Assembly: GCF_018687755.1 (NCBI RefSeq)
Contig: NZ_CP061305.1
Span: 1,487,099-1,551,098 of the forward strand
Source of the DNA: Polynucleobacter sp. JS-Mosq-20-D10
Lineage (GTDB): Bacteria; Pseudomonadota; Gammaproteobacteria; Burkholderiales; Burkholderiaceae
DNA length: 64,000 bases
Direction: 5' to 3'
Position numbers and translations under genes: made by a program. Of this stretch, positions 22,166-31,407 are shown piece by piece. The notes under the pieces were generated by a model. The model did not search any database, was not told the origin of the DNA, and worked only from the letters and a program-made list of their open reading frames with translations. Each line of letters opens with the position of its first letter. The stretch's first letter is position 1.

Positions 22166-23970
22166 TAGTCGTCCACCTGCAAAATGGCTAAGAAGGCTTC
22201 TTGTGGAATCTCCACATTACCCACCTGCTTCATTCGTTTCTTACCTTCTTTTTGTTTCTCTAATAATTTGCGTTTACGCGAGATATCACCGCCGTAACAT
22301 TTAGCTAACACGTTCTTACGTAATGCCTTAACGTTTTCACGGGCAACAATGTTGCTGCCAATTGCTGCCTGAATAGCTACATCAAACATTTGACGCGGAA
22401 TAATGCCGCGCATCTTGGCGACCACTTCACGACCGCGATGCTGACTGTTGCTGCGGTGAACGATCACCGATAGAGCATCAACTCGCTCACTGTTAATGAG
22501 GATGTCAACCTTAACCACATCGGCTGGACGATATTCCTTGAACTCGTAATCCATGGATGCATAGCCACGAGAAATGGATTTCATTTTGTCGAAGAAATCT
22601 AAAACAATCTCAGCCATTGGGAGTTCGTATGTGAGCTTTACTTGACGACCAAGGTAATTCATATCCATCTGAATACCGCGCTTACCAACGCACAAGGTAA
22701 TAATCGCGCCCACATACTCTTGCGGCATATACAGATTAACTGTCACAATTGGCTCAAGAATCGTATTGATCTTGCTAGCCTCAGGCATCTTTGATGGGTT
22801 GTCTACCGATAAAATAGTTCCATCTGATTGCTCTACTTGATACACCACCGTTGGTGCGGTTGTGATGAGGTTCATGCCGTACTGACGCTCTAAGCGCTCT
22901 TGCACGATCTCCATATGGAGTAAACCCAAGAAGCCGCAGCGGAATCCAAAACCAAGCGCTTGTGACACTTCTGGCTCATACAAGAGTGAGGCGTCATTTA
23001 ACTGTAGCTTCTCCAAGGACTCGCGCAGTTGATCGTATTCGCTCGACTCTACTGGATAAAGTCCAGCAAATACCTGAGGCTTAACCTCTTTAAAACCGGG
23101 AAGTGGTGCAGTTGCAGGAGTCCGTCCCTGTTGCCCTGGGGTGTGCGTGACCGTATCACCCACCTTGGCAGCCTTTAACTCTTTAATGCCCGCAATCACA
23201 AAGCCCACTTGACCAGCAGACAGCTCTGGTCGATCCACAGACTTTGGACTAAATACACCAACATGCTCTACTAGGTGGCTTGAGCCATTGGACATCAAGG
23301 TAATTTTTTCTTTTGGCTTGAGAGTGCCGTTCACAACGCGCACCAACATCACCACACCAACATAGTTATCAAACCAAGAATCAATAATCAATGCTTGCAA
23401 TGGATCTGTCGCACTACCTTTTGGCGGGGGTACGCGAGCAATCATTTCTTCAATGACATCCTGCACACCTAATCCCGTTTTAGCAGAACAAGTCACCGCT
23501 TCCGATGCATCAATGCCAATCACATCTTCGATCTCTTGTTTAGCGCGCTCAGGATCAGCCTGTGGCAAATCAATCTTATTGAGTACTGGCACCACTTCAA
23601 CACCCAACTCTAGAGCCATGTAACAGTTAGCGACTGTTTGAGCTTCAACACCCTGACTGGCATCGACCACTAACAATGCACCTTCGCATGCCGATAAGGA
23701 GCGGCTAACTTCATAGGAGAAGTCGACGTGCCCTGGCGTATCAATCAAATTGATGTTGTAGGTTTTGCCGTTTTTAGACTTATAAGTCAGCGCCGCTGTT
23801 TGCGCCTTAATCGTGATGCCACGCTCACGCTCAATATCCATCGAGTCCAGAACCTGAGCTTCCATTTCACGATCAGAGAGACCACCGCAGAGTTGAATGA
23901 TGCGATCAGCAAGCGTCGATTTGCCGTGATCAATATGGGCGATGATAGAAAAATTGCGGATTAAATCCAT
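22165..23970 (-). CDS. lepA: Elongation factor 4 (LepA)
   Basis: This 601-residue ribosome-associated GTPase back-translocates or remodels stalled ribosomes. G1 AHIDHGKST lies at about residues 11-19, with DTPGHVDF and NKIDLP following. The C-terminal domain unique to LepA is present (MRGIIPRQMF and CYGGDISRKRKLLEKQKEGK). ATG 23970 is chosen because it matches the family start MDxIRNFSIIAHIDHGKS; an upstream TTG at 23991 is less likely. It lies between degP and lepB, its usual partner. Confidence 0.97.
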   Translation of the reverse strand: MDLIRNFSIIAHIDHGKSTLADRIIQLCGGLSDREMEAQVLDSMDIERERGITIKAQTAALTYKSKNGKTYNINLIDTPGHVDFSYEVSRSLSACEGALLVVDASQGVEAQTVANCYMALELGVEVVPVLNKIDLPQADPERAKQEIEDVIGIDASEAVTCSAKTGLGVQDVIEEMIARVPPPKGSATDPLQALIIDSWFDNYVGVVMLVRVVNGTLKPKEKITLMSNGSSHLVEHVGVFSPKSVDRPELSAGQVGFVIAGIKELKAAKVGDTVTHTPGQQGRTPATAPLPGFKEVKPQVFAGLYPVESSEYDQLRESLEKLQLNDASLLYEPEVSQALGFGFRCGFLGLLHMEIVQERLERQYGMNLITTAPTVVYQVEQSDGTILSVDNPSKMPEASKINTILEPIVTVNLYMPQEYVGAIITLCVGKRGIQMDMNYLGRQVKLTYELPMAEIVLDFFDKMKSISRGYASMDYEFKEYRPADVVKVDILINSERVDALSVIVHRSNSQHRGREVVAKMRGIIPRQMFDVAIQAAIGSNIVARENVKALRKNVLAKCYGGDISRKRKLLEKQKEGKKRMKQVGNVEIPQEAFLAILQVDD

Positions 23971-24115
23971 AGCGTCTTGTGTAGTCTTCAAAAAACGCCT
24001 TGTCAGAACGCACCACGATGATGCGCTGCAAAAAGTCGTCTTAAATTAATTGTAATGGGTGGCGCCAAATTAGCGCCAAACCCCCTTATTTCATTCAAAA
24101 AAACAAGGTTTTGGC

Positions 24116-25564
24116 TTATTTTGGCTTTACTGGAATAATCAGGGTGCTATCAGCCCGACGAACAAAAACCGGGACAGACTTATTGGGGTCCAAACCCTTC
24201 ACAAGACCCTCAAACTGCTTTACCCCAGTGATATCGGCATCGGCAATTCGGATGATGACATCTCCGGGGCGTACTCCTGAGCGCGCTAAGGGGCCATCCC
24301 CTAAACCGGTAACCTCGACCCCTCCACGGATATTGAGTTCCTTTTTCTTGCTATCTGAGGGCTCAGAAACTGCCACCCCGAGAGAATTGGCATTTCCACC
24401 AGATGAACCTGAGTTATCCGACTTTTTCACGGCAGCTTGACCTACTTCGGTATCCACTACAGAGACCATCAAGTCCTTGGTTGAGCCTTTACGCCAAACC
24501 TGTACGTTAGCGCTGGTTCCTGGCTTGGTTTCCCCAACGGCTCTTGGTAGGTCAGTGGATTTACCAATATCACGACCATTAAAGCTCAGAATCACGTCCC
24601 CAGACTCAATGCCGCCCGCCGCCGCCGGACCGCCTGGCTCAACATTACGAACAAAGGCACCACGAGGCTTACCTAGACCCAGACTCTCTGCAATTTCTTT
24701 GGTCATCTCACCCAAAGCGACACCAATACGGCCACGAGTCATTTTTCCATTGGTACGCAGTTGATCTGCAACACGCATCGCCTCATCTATCGGAATCGCA
24801 AAAGAGATACCCATATATCCACCAGAGCGACTAAAGATTTGTGAATTAATACCAATCACTTGTCCGGCAGTATTCAATAAAGGGCCGCCAGAGTTACCAG
24901 GATTCACAGCTACGTCAGTCTGAATGAATGGCAAGTAGTCGCCAGTATCACGACTCTTAGCTGACACGATGCCAGCAGTCACCGTGTTTTCTAGACCAAA
25001 TGGGGAGCCAATTGCTAATACCCACTCACCCACCCTCACTCGAGAAGAGTCGCCTAAAGGCAACTTAGGCAAATCACGTGCATCGATTTTGACAACCGCC
25101 ATATCGGTTCGTTTATCCATACCCAATAACTTGGCCTTGTACTCCCGTTTGTCTGTCAAAGTGACATAGATGGTATTTGCGCCCTCGACAACGTGGGCAT
25201 TAGTCAAAATTAACCCATTAGATTCAATAATGAAGCCAGAGCCTACGCCGCGATCCGCCTCTTGAGGCTTGCCTGAATTAGGTTGCGCTTGCTTAGGTCC
25301 GCCAGGTAATCCTGGAATAGGCACGCCAAAGAAACGGCGGAAGAACTCGGCCTGATCCTCAGGCATCCCGGGAATACCACCCTGAGCTTGCTGCTGCATT
25401 ACTTTTTCAGTAGTTCGGATGTTCACCACAGCAGGACTAGCTCGCTCAACTAAGTCTGCAAAGTCAGGAATCAAAACTCGTGGGCTCTGGGCGTGGACCT
25501 GGGGAGTAAGCGCGATTTGCCCCAAGCTAAAGATAGCCAAGAGCGCAATAAGATACTTTTTCAT
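24116..25564 (-). CDS. degP: Periplasmic serine protease of the DegP/MucD family
   Basis: This 482-residue protein has a Sec signal peptide (to about residue 26, cleaved after VHA). The HtrA catalytic triad is complete: H124 (TNAHVV), D154 (RTDMAVV) and S225 (GNSGGP). Two PDZ domains follow (about 265-355 and 400-480). It degrades or refolds misfolded envelope proteins. In many Burkholderiales a gene of this type ends an rpoE-rseA-rseB-mucD cluster; here it follows fabF directly after 71 bp. ATG 25564 is preferred to a longer start because it gives a standard signal peptide. Confidence 0.93.
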   Translation of the reverse strand: MKKYLIALLAIFSLGQIALTPQVHAQSPRVLIPDFADLVERASPAVVNIRTTEKVMQQQAQGGIPGMPEDQAEFFRRFFGVPIPGLPGGPKQAQPNSGKPQEADRGVGSGFIIESNGLILTNAHVVEGANTIYVTLTDKREYKAKLLGMDKRTDMAVVKIDARDLPKLPLGDSSRVRVGEWVLAIGSPFGLENTVTAGIVSAKSRDTGDYLPFIQTDVAVNPGNSGGPLLNTAGQVIGINSQIFSRSGGYMGISFAIPIDEAMRVADQLRTNGKMTRGRIGVALGEMTKEIAESLGLGKPRGAFVRNVEPGGPAAAGGIESGDVILSFNGRDIGKSTDLPRAVGETKPGTSANVQVWRKGSTKDLMVSVVDTEVGQAAVKKSDNSGSSGGNANSLGVAVSEPSDSKKKELNIRGGVEVTGLGDGPLARSGVRPGDVIIRIADADITGVKQFEGLVKGLDPNKSVPVFVRRADSTLIIPVKPK

Positions 25565-25635
25565 AATGCTATAGACCTGCTTGGTAAAAACCAATAATTG
25601 AAGAAAAAAGAGAAGGAAACTGCCTAATAAGGATA

Positions 25636-26883
25636 TTAGGTCAATTTGCCAAAAATCAAGGTACCGTTAGTACCCCCAAAGCCAAAGTTGTTTTTAATGG
25701 CATGGTCAATCTTCACATCCCGAGCAGTATTGGCGCAGTAGTCCAAATCACACTCTGGATCCTGATTAAAGATGTTGATTGTAGGTGGGGACTTCTGGTT
25801 GTGTAGCGCCAGAATAGTAAAGACGGACTCTAAGCCACCAGCACCGCCTAAAAGATGGCCAGTCATTGATTTGGTGGAGTTAATCAAAGTCTTCTTAGCA
25901 TGATCGCCAAGGGCAGCTTTAATCGCACCGGTTTCGTTCTTATCACCTAAGGGTGTAGAGGTGCCGTGTGCATTGATATATTGAATTTGATCTGGATTTA
26001 AACCGGCATCGCGCATGGCGTTGACCATACAGCGACGTGGGCCATCCATATTTGGAGCAGTCATGTGATATGCGTCGCCACTCATACCGAAACCTAAGAG
26101 CTCGCAGTAGATTTTTGCACCACGCGCTTTAGCGTGCTCATACTCTTCTAGAACCACAACACCTGCGCCCTCACCCAGTACAAAACCATCACGGTCCTTG
26201 TCCCATGGACGTGAAGCTGTTGCAGGATCATCATTGCGAGTCGATAGTGCGCGAGCTGAGGCGAAGCCGCCAACACCCAATGCAGATATAGTGGATTCGG
26301 CCCCACCAGCCACCATCACATCAGCATCGCCATACTGAATTAAGCGTGCTGCCAATCCAATACTGTGCAAACCGGTAGTACAGGCAGTTACCGCAGCAAC
26401 GTTTGGACCCTTAAGGCCAAACAAGATACTGAGATGACCAGAAATCATATTGATGATTGAGCCTGGCACAAAGAATGGGGAGATGCGACGAGGACCACGA
26501 GCTAACAACTCAGCGCCAGTCTCTTCGATCATCGGCAAGCCACCAATTCCTGAACCAACCATGACGCCAATGCGCTCGGCGTTATCTTCAGTTACCTGTA
26601 AACCGCTATCGCGAATCGCTTGCGTGCCAGCAGCGATGCCAAAATGGATAAAGGTATCCATGTGGCGCGCCTCTTTGGCAGAAACATATTCTTCGACATT
26701 GAAGTCTTTGACCTCGCCAGCGAAATGGACACTCAGCGGAGTGTGGTCAAACTTCGTGATGGTAGCGATGCCTGATTTACCCGCAAGCAAATTAGACCAA
26801 GCTACGTCAACCGAGTTACCAACTGGTGAAATCAGGCCTAAGCCGGTAACAACAACCCGGCGGCGGCCATTTGATGCTGACAC
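25636..26883 (-). CDS. fabF: 3-oxoacyl-[ACP] synthase II
   Basis: This 415-residue elongating condensing enzyme of fatty acid synthesis carries catalytic Cys168 in TACTTG, with the His residues in HGTSTPLGD (about 308) and GHLLGGAG (about 345). The active-site motif has Thr where TACATG is usual, a conservative change. It is 28 bp downstream of its partner acpP and is the last fab gene of the cluster. Confidence 0.97.
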   Translation of the reverse strand: MSASNGRRRVVVTGLGLISPVGNSVDVAWSNLLAGKSGIATITKFDHTPLSVHFAGEVKDFNVEEYVSAKEARHMDTFIHFGIAAGTQAIRDSGLQVTEDNAERIGVMVGSGIGGLPMIEETGAELLARGPRRISPFFVPGSIINMISGHLSILFGLKGPNVAAVTACTTGLHSIGLAARLIQYGDADVMVAGGAESTISALGVGGFASARALSTRNDDPATASRPWDKDRDGFVLGEGAGVVVLEEYEHAKARGAKIYCELLGFGMSGDAYHMTAPNMDGPRRCMVNAMRDAGLNPDQIQYINAHGTSTPLGDKNETGAIKAALGDHAKKTLINSTKSMTGHLLGGAGGLESVFTILALHNQKSPPTINIFNQDPECDLDYCANTARDVKIDHAIKNNFGFGGTNGTLIFGKLT

Positions 26884-26911
26884 AGTAATAGCTTTTAACT
26901 AAGCTAGGGAA

Positions 26912-27151
26912 TTAACCCTGAGCTTTTGACTGAGCAAAATCGATAGCGAGCTGAACAGTAGTAATTTTCTCAGCTTCTTCATCCGGAATTTCAATCCCGA
27001 ACTCATCTTCTAAAGCCATTACCAGTTCAACGGTGTCAAGAGAGTCTGCGCCTAAGTCATTCACAAAAGAAGATTCATTCTTGATCTCTGCTTCTGCGAC
27101 GCCCAATTGCTCAGCGACGATCTTCTTAACGCGTTGTTCGATGTTATCCAT
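26912..27151 (-). CDS. acpP: Acyl carrier protein
   Basis: This acidic protein of 79 residues has Ser37 in the phosphopantetheine motif GADSLD. The start at 27151 (MDNIEQRVKK) is preferred over a start four codons upstream, because it matches the family N-terminus and has GGGG upstream. The 102-bp gap to fabG may hold its own promoter, which would suit the high level of ACP, but I see only weak elements. Confidence 0.97.
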   Translation of the reverse strand: MDNIEQRVKKIVAEQLGVAEAEIKNESSFVNDLGADSLDTVELVMALEDEFGIEIPDEEAEKITTVQLAIDFAQSKAQG

Positions 27152-27253
27152 TAATTCCCCCAAGGGTTGTAAAAAAACGATGAAAAGGATTTTATCAGCT
27201 TGGCAGGCTAAATTAGTAAATCCGCCAAAAAATGATCAATTCCTGCTTTGTTC

Positions 27254-27997
27254 TTAGGCTAAATAGAGCCCGCCATTGACATGCAGGGTATTTCCAGTGA
27301 TATATCCGGCGGCTGGAGAGGCTAAAAATGCCACCGCCTGAGCCACATCTTCTGGACTGCCCAGACGCGCCAAAGGAATGTTCGCTTTTAGGGCATTTTG
27401 CTGCTCTTCACTCAAAGCACGGGTCATGTCTGTGTCGATAAAGCCGGGTGCTACGCAATTAACAGTGATATTGCGGCTACCGATTTCGCGAGCCAAAGCA
27501 CGGGTCATACCTGAAACACCGGATTTAGCAGCAGCGTAATTAGCCTGGCCAGGGTTACCCATGTGGCCAACAATCGAAGTGATATTAATAATGCGGCCAG
27601 CGCGCGCTTTCATCATAGGGCGCATTACTGCCTGCGACAAACGGAACACCGCACTTAAATTGGTGTCGATCACATCGGTCCACTCATCTGTTTTCATGCG
27701 CATTGCTAGGTTATCGCGGGTGATGCCTGCGTTATTCACCAAAATACTGATGCCTCCAAAATCTTTGACGATCAAATCAATAATCTCCTCGCAAGCCTTT
27801 GGATCGGTCACATTTAATACCTCGCCACGGCCACCGCTCGCTTGTAAACGGGCGTTGATTGCTTTAGCGCCATCTTCAGAAGTTGCAGTACCAATTACCT
27901 TAGCACCACACTTCACTAACTCATCCGCAATTGCCTGGCCAATACCGCGCGATGCGCCGGTCACTAACGCAATTTGTCCGCTTAAGTCGAGATTCAT
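27254..27997 (-). CDS. fabG: 3-oxoacyl-[ACP] reductase
   Basis: This 247-residue SDR enzyme reduces 3-oxoacyl-ACP with NADPH. The cofactor motif is TGASRGIG (13-20), followed by NNAG, and the catalytic triad is S141, Y154 and K158 in YAAAK. The C-terminus ITGNTLHVNGG is typical. It lies between fabD and acpP in the standard order. Confidence 0.97.
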   Translation of the reverse strand: MNLDLSGQIALVTGASRGIGQAIADELVKCGAKVIGTATSEDGAKAINARLQASGGRGEVLNVTDPKACEEIIDLIVKDFGGISILVNNAGITRDNLAMRMKTDEWTDVIDTNLSAVFRLSQAVMRPMMKARAGRIINITSIVGHMGNPGQANYAAAKSGVSGMTRALAREIGSRNITVNCVAPGFIDTDMTRALSEEQQNALKANIPLARLGSPEDVAQAVAFLASPAAGYITGNTLHVNGGLYLA

Positions 27998-28048
27998 ATT
28001 TATCTTCCGTTGTTTATTTCGTATTTCATCTATTACTGATTCGTATTT

Positions 28049-28984
28049 TTACTTTACGGCAGCCAAAGCCTCATTGAGACTGACCTCATCGAAGATAGGT
28101 AGCCCAACAACATTTTCATTGATGCGCTTTGTCAGCCCTGCCAATACCTTGCCGGGACCGCATTCCACTACTTGAGTAATGCCCTGCTGCGCCATCGCAT
28201 TAATCGTCTCTTGCCAACGCACAGGCTTGGCGGCTTGACGCACTAGAGCATCTTTTATGGCTGCTGGATCATTCAAGACATTGACATCAACGTTATTGAC
28301 TACAGAGATAGTCGGAACCTTGAATTCAATATCCGCTAAGTAAGCTTTGAGTTTTTCAGAAGCAGGTTGTAATAATGATGAATGAAAAGGCGCTGATACT
28401 GGTAGTGGCAGAGCGCGTTTTGCGCCAGCCGCCTTGAGTAATTCACAGGCCTTGGTCACTGCATCACTACCGCCAGCAATCACCACTTGCCCTGGAGCAT
28501 TAAAGTTCACAGCCTCCACTACACCACCAGAGGCTGCAGCAGCTTCAGCGCATACAGTCTTCACAATAGCATCGTCCAAACCCAAGATTGCGGCCATACC
28601 GCCAGTACCTACCGGCACTGCTGTCTGCATCGCTTCAGCACGAAAGCGCACTAAAGGCACAGCATCCTTAAAAGCAATTACGCCTGCAGCAACTAAAGCA
28701 GAGTATTCGCCCAAGCTATGGCCAGCCATCATCTTGGGAACGGCGCCGCCAGAGGCTAACCAAGCACGGTAAAAAGCGATCGCTGCAGTCAGCATCACGG
28801 GCTGGGTATTGGTTGTTAAAGACAATGCTTCAGCAGGGCCTACAGCAATCAGTTTTGCAACATCTTCACCTAAAGCTTCTGAAGCTTCCTGCAAAGTCGC
28901 GCGGACTTCAGGGCGATCAGCAATGGTGTTGAGCATCCCAACAGATTGGGAACCTTGGCCGGGGAATACAAATGCAAATGTCAT
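28049..28984 (-). CDS. fabD: Malonyl-CoA:ACP transacylase
   Basis: This 311-residue enzyme loads malonyl groups onto ACP. It has the N-terminal FVFPGQGSQ, nucleophile Ser90 in GHSLGE, Arg in RFRAEAMQ, and His in APFHSSLL. It lies 54 bp after fabH and 51 bp before fabG. Confidence 0.97.
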   Translation of the reverse strand: MTFAFVFPGQGSQSVGMLNTIADRPEVRATLQEASEALGEDVAKLIAVGPAEALSLTTNTQPVMLTAAIAFYRAWLASGGAVPKMMAGHSLGEYSALVAAGVIAFKDAVPLVRFRAEAMQTAVPVGTGGMAAILGLDDAIVKTVCAEAAAASGGVVEAVNFNAPGQVVIAGGSDAVTKACELLKAAGAKRALPLPVSAPFHSSLLQPASEKLKAYLADIEFKVPTISVVNNVDVNVLNDPAAIKDALVRQAAKPVRWQETINAMAQQGITQVVECGPGKVLAGLTKRINENVVGLPIFDEVSLNEALAAVK

Positions 28985-29038
28985 AGGAATAATCGCTAAA
29001 TGATAGTTATGAATATATTTTTGCTTTAGAACTTTGCT

Positions 29039-30025
29039 TCAGAACTTAATAACTGCTGCACCCCAAGCAAAGCCACCGCCCACACCCTCTAGCAAAAGAT
29101 GCTGGCCACGTTGAATTTGACCAGAGCGAACACCGACATCGAGCGCAAGTGGGATAGATGCAGCAGAAGTATTGCCGTGCTCATGGACGGTCACAATCAC
29201 TTTATCCATTGACATACCCATTTTGCGAGCCGTACTCTCCATAATGCGAATATTGGCTTGATGAGGCACCAACCAATCGATTTGCTCTGGTTTGAGATTG
29301 GCTTTTTCTAAAGCCTCGTGGGCAACCTGCTCCAGTACTTTGACAGCCAACTTAAATACCGCAGGACCATCCATTGTTAAGTAGGCAGTTCCCTCAACGC
29401 CACCCTGCTTAGCGCGCCCTGGTACACATAGAATATCGCGTTGACTACCATCCGCATGCAAGGCCGTTGCCAAAATGCCTGGCTCGGCAGAAGCTTCAAG
29501 CACAACTGCGCCAGCGCCATCACCAAACAAAACGGAAGTGGTGCGATCTTGGAAATCCAAAATTCGGGAGAAAGTTTCCGCACCGAGAACCAATACTTTT
29601 TTGTAGGTGCCCGTGCGAATAAATGCATCTGCAATAGCGAGAGCATAAGTAAAGCCAGCACATACCGCCTGAACATCGAATGCTGCACAATTTGTGTGAG
29701 CGCCCAGCTTATCTTGCACTACGCACGCTGTACTTGGAAAACCACCTAAATGATCCGGCGTCGATGTTGCTAAAATGATCAAGTCAAGATCTTCAGAGGT
29801 GCAACTAGCTGCCTCTAGTGCTGCCCGAGCTGCCTTGACTGCCAAGTCACTCGTGAGTTGATTTTCTGCAGCAAAGTGACGAGCGGAAATTCCACTTCTA
29901 GTCACAATCCATTCATCGCTAGTTTCAAGACCGATCTTCGCCAAACGCTCCACGAGGTCTTGATTGCTTAAACGCTGCTCCGGAAGATAACTTCCAGTTC
30001 CGGCTATCCGTGAATAGGTACTCAT
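29039..30025 (-). CDS. fabH: 3-oxoacyl-[ACP] synthase III
   Basis: This 328-residue enzyme starts fatty acid chains from acetyl-CoA and malonyl-ACP. The triad is Cys122 (VCAGFTYAL), His in VPHQANIRIM (about 254) and Asn in HGNTSAASIP (about 284). The start codon overlaps plsX by 4 bp (ATGA), indicating translational coupling. Confidence 0.97.
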   Translation of the reverse strand: MSTYSRIAGTGSYLPEQRLSNQDLVERLAKIGLETSDEWIVTRSGISARHFAAENQLTSDLAVKAARAALEAASCTSEDLDLIILATSTPDHLGGFPSTACVVQDKLGAHTNCAAFDVQAVCAGFTYALAIADAFIRTGTYKKVLVLGAETFSRILDFQDRTTSVLFGDGAGAVVLEASAEPGILATALHADGSQRDILCVPGRAKQGGVEGTAYLTMDGPAVFKLAVKVLEQVAHEALEKANLKPEQIDWLVPHQANIRIMESTARKMGMSMDKVIVTVHEHGNTSAASIPLALDVGVRSGQIQRGQHLLLEGVGGGFAWGAAVIKF

Positions 30026-31038
30026 GATTGCTTTATCTCCGCCGCAAAAGCTTGAGCGATACGCTCCACCATGCGATTTTTTGCTGCTTCATATGCACGC
30101 TCGAGCGCAAAACCAAATGCAAAACGATCCGCTGAACCGTGGCTCTTAATCACGCAACCGCGTAAACCTAATAATACTGCCCCGTTATAGCGACGATGAT
30201 CTACGCGCTTGCGAACACGTAACAAAGGTACCATGGCACAGATCGCCATGAGTTTAGTCAGCCATGAACGATTGAATTCTTGTTTAATTAAGCCGCTCAT
30301 CATCTTGGCCAAGCCTTCGCTTGCCTTCAGGACAACGTTACCAACAAAACCATCGCACACCACGATATCCGTAGTGCCTTTAAAAATATCATTGCCCTCT
30401 ACGTTGCCATAAAAGTTGAGGTTTGTTTGACGCAGCAACTCGCTGGTCTGCTTAACTACCTCATTACCTTTGATTACTTCTTCACCAATATTCAGAAGAC
30501 CGATGGAAGGATTTTGTGTGCCATCAACCACTTGAACCATCACGTTAGCCATTTGTGCAAATTGCACCAAATGCATAGGCTCGCAATCTGCGTTAGCGCC
30601 AAGATCGAGCATGGTGGTACCGCGCCCTTTTTCATTAGGAATCGCAGTAGCAATTGCGGGACGGTCAACACCATCTAGCGTTTTCAGGATGTAGCGGGAG
30701 ATGGCCATTAAGGCGCCAGTATTGCCAGAAGAAATGATCGCGTCAGCAAGACCTTCTTTGACCTGCTCGATAGCAATGCGCATGGACGAATCTTTTTTGC
30801 GGCGCAATGCCACCTCAATGGGGTCATCCATTAAGACAACCTCACTAGCGGAAATAATTTGAATGCGCTCCATTGGCGCTTTTGGAAATTGACTCAAGGC
30901 TTGCTTGAGCACTTCAAGATTACCAACCAGGGTAATCTTCACATCAGCATGTTTTTCTAGAAAATCGCAACAAGCGGGGACGGTAACAACTACCCCATGA
31001 TCTCCGCCCATGGCATCGATAGCAAGTGTGACACTCAT
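30022..31038 (-). CDS. plsX: Phosphate acyltransferase PlsX
   Basis: This 338-residue enzyme makes acyl-phosphate from acyl-ACP, feeding PlsY in phospholipid synthesis. Conserved parts include IDAMGGDHG (7-15), SSGNTGALMAIS and ILKTLDGVDRPAI. The first gene after rpmF, it is separated from it by a terminator-like hairpin, which may lower readthrough into the fab genes or require a separate promoter. Confidence 0.96.
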   Translation of the reverse strand: MSVTLAIDAMGGDHGVVVTVPACCDFLEKHADVKITLVGNLEVLKQALSQFPKAPMERIQIISASEVVLMDDPIEVALRRKKDSSMRIAIEQVKEGLADAIISSGNTGALMAISRYILKTLDGVDRPAIATAIPNEKGRGTTMLDLGANADCEPMHLVQFAQMANVMVQVVDGTQNPSIGLLNIGEEVIKGNEVVKQTSELLRQTNLNFYGNVEGNDIFKGTTDIVVCDGFVGNVVLKASEGLAKMMSGLIKQEFNRSWLTKLMAICAMVPLLRVRKRVDHRRYNGAVLLGLRGCVIKSHGSADRFAFGFALERAYEAAKNRMVERIAQAFAAEIKQS

Positions 31039-31074
31039 AAAATCAAGTATTGCTGCAAGTGGTGTTTTTCAAAG

Positions 31075-31102
31075 AAAAAAGCGGCTTTTATTGGAGCCGC
31101 TT
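31075..31102 (-). terminator. Intrinsic terminator or attenuator between rpmF and plsX
   Basis: On the minus strand an 8-bp stem AAGCGGCT / AGCCGCTT (genomic 31102-31095 and 31086-31079) with an 8-nt loop is followed by UUUUUU. It lies 21 bp after the rpmF stop codon and 37 bp before plsX. Confidence 0.75.
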
Positions 31103-31122
31103 CTATCTTTTAGACTAAGAAA

Positions 31123-31302
31123 TTAGTCGTTTTTTGTTTTAACAACTTTGCGACCACGGTAGTAGCCGTTTGGTGAAATGTGGTGGCGCAAATGAGCCTC
31201 ACCAGTTGTGGCTTCAACAGCCGTAGCAGGTGCGGTCAAAAAGTCGTGCGCACGGTGCATGCCACGTTTGGATGGGGATTTTTTATTCTGTTGGACGGCC
31301 AT
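31123..31302 (-). CDS. rpmF: 50S ribosomal protein L32
   Basis: This 59-residue protein starts MAVQQNKKSPSKRGMHRAHD and ends NGYYRGRKVVKTKND. It matches betaproteobacterial L32 of the zinc-free type, with no CxxC pairs. It lies between yceD and plsX, the conserved context. AGGAG lies upstream of the ATG at 31302. Confidence 0.96.
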   Translation of the reverse strand: MAVQQNKKSPSKRGMHRAHDFLTAPATAVEATTGEAHLRHHISPNGYYRGRKVVKTKND

Positions 31303-31325
31303 ATTGAACTCCTAAGCAAGGCGAC

Positions 31326-31334
31326 ATTCTAGCA
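31326..31334 (-). promoter_or_regulatory. Predicted extended -10 promoter of rpmF
   Basis: TGCTAGAAT on the minus strand is an extended -10 (TGn plus TAGAAT), about 24 nt upstream of the rpmF start codon. The -35 region is poor, as is common for extended -10 promoters. Confidence 0.4.
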
Positions 31335-31371
31335 TGTAAATTGAGATAAATGCCCGATTAATTGATAAAGT

Positions 31372-31403
31372 AGGTTTGAAAACCTGCCCCCAAATGGTGG
31401 GGC
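31372..31403 (-). repeat. Adjacent inverted repeats between yceD and rpmF
   Basis: AGGTTT-GA-AAACCT (31372-31385) lies directly beside GCCCCC-AAATGGT-GGGGC (31386-31403), starting 4 bp from the yceD stop. On the minus-strand transcript the GC hairpin comes first and is followed by AGGTTTTC, so it could be a weak yceD terminator; the AT-rich dyad could be an operator for the rpmF promoter. Confidence 0.4.
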
Positions 31404-31407
31404 TAAA

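Noticed and set aside
24060..24090. GGCGCC-type inverted repeat between degP and lepA as a terminator
   Set aside because: A short stem GGCGC/GCGCC is present but no T tract follows on either strand, and the genes are probably co-transcribed.
26450..26902. 150-codon plus-strand frame inside fabF
   Set aside because: It is the antisense shadow of the well-conserved fabF coding sequence.
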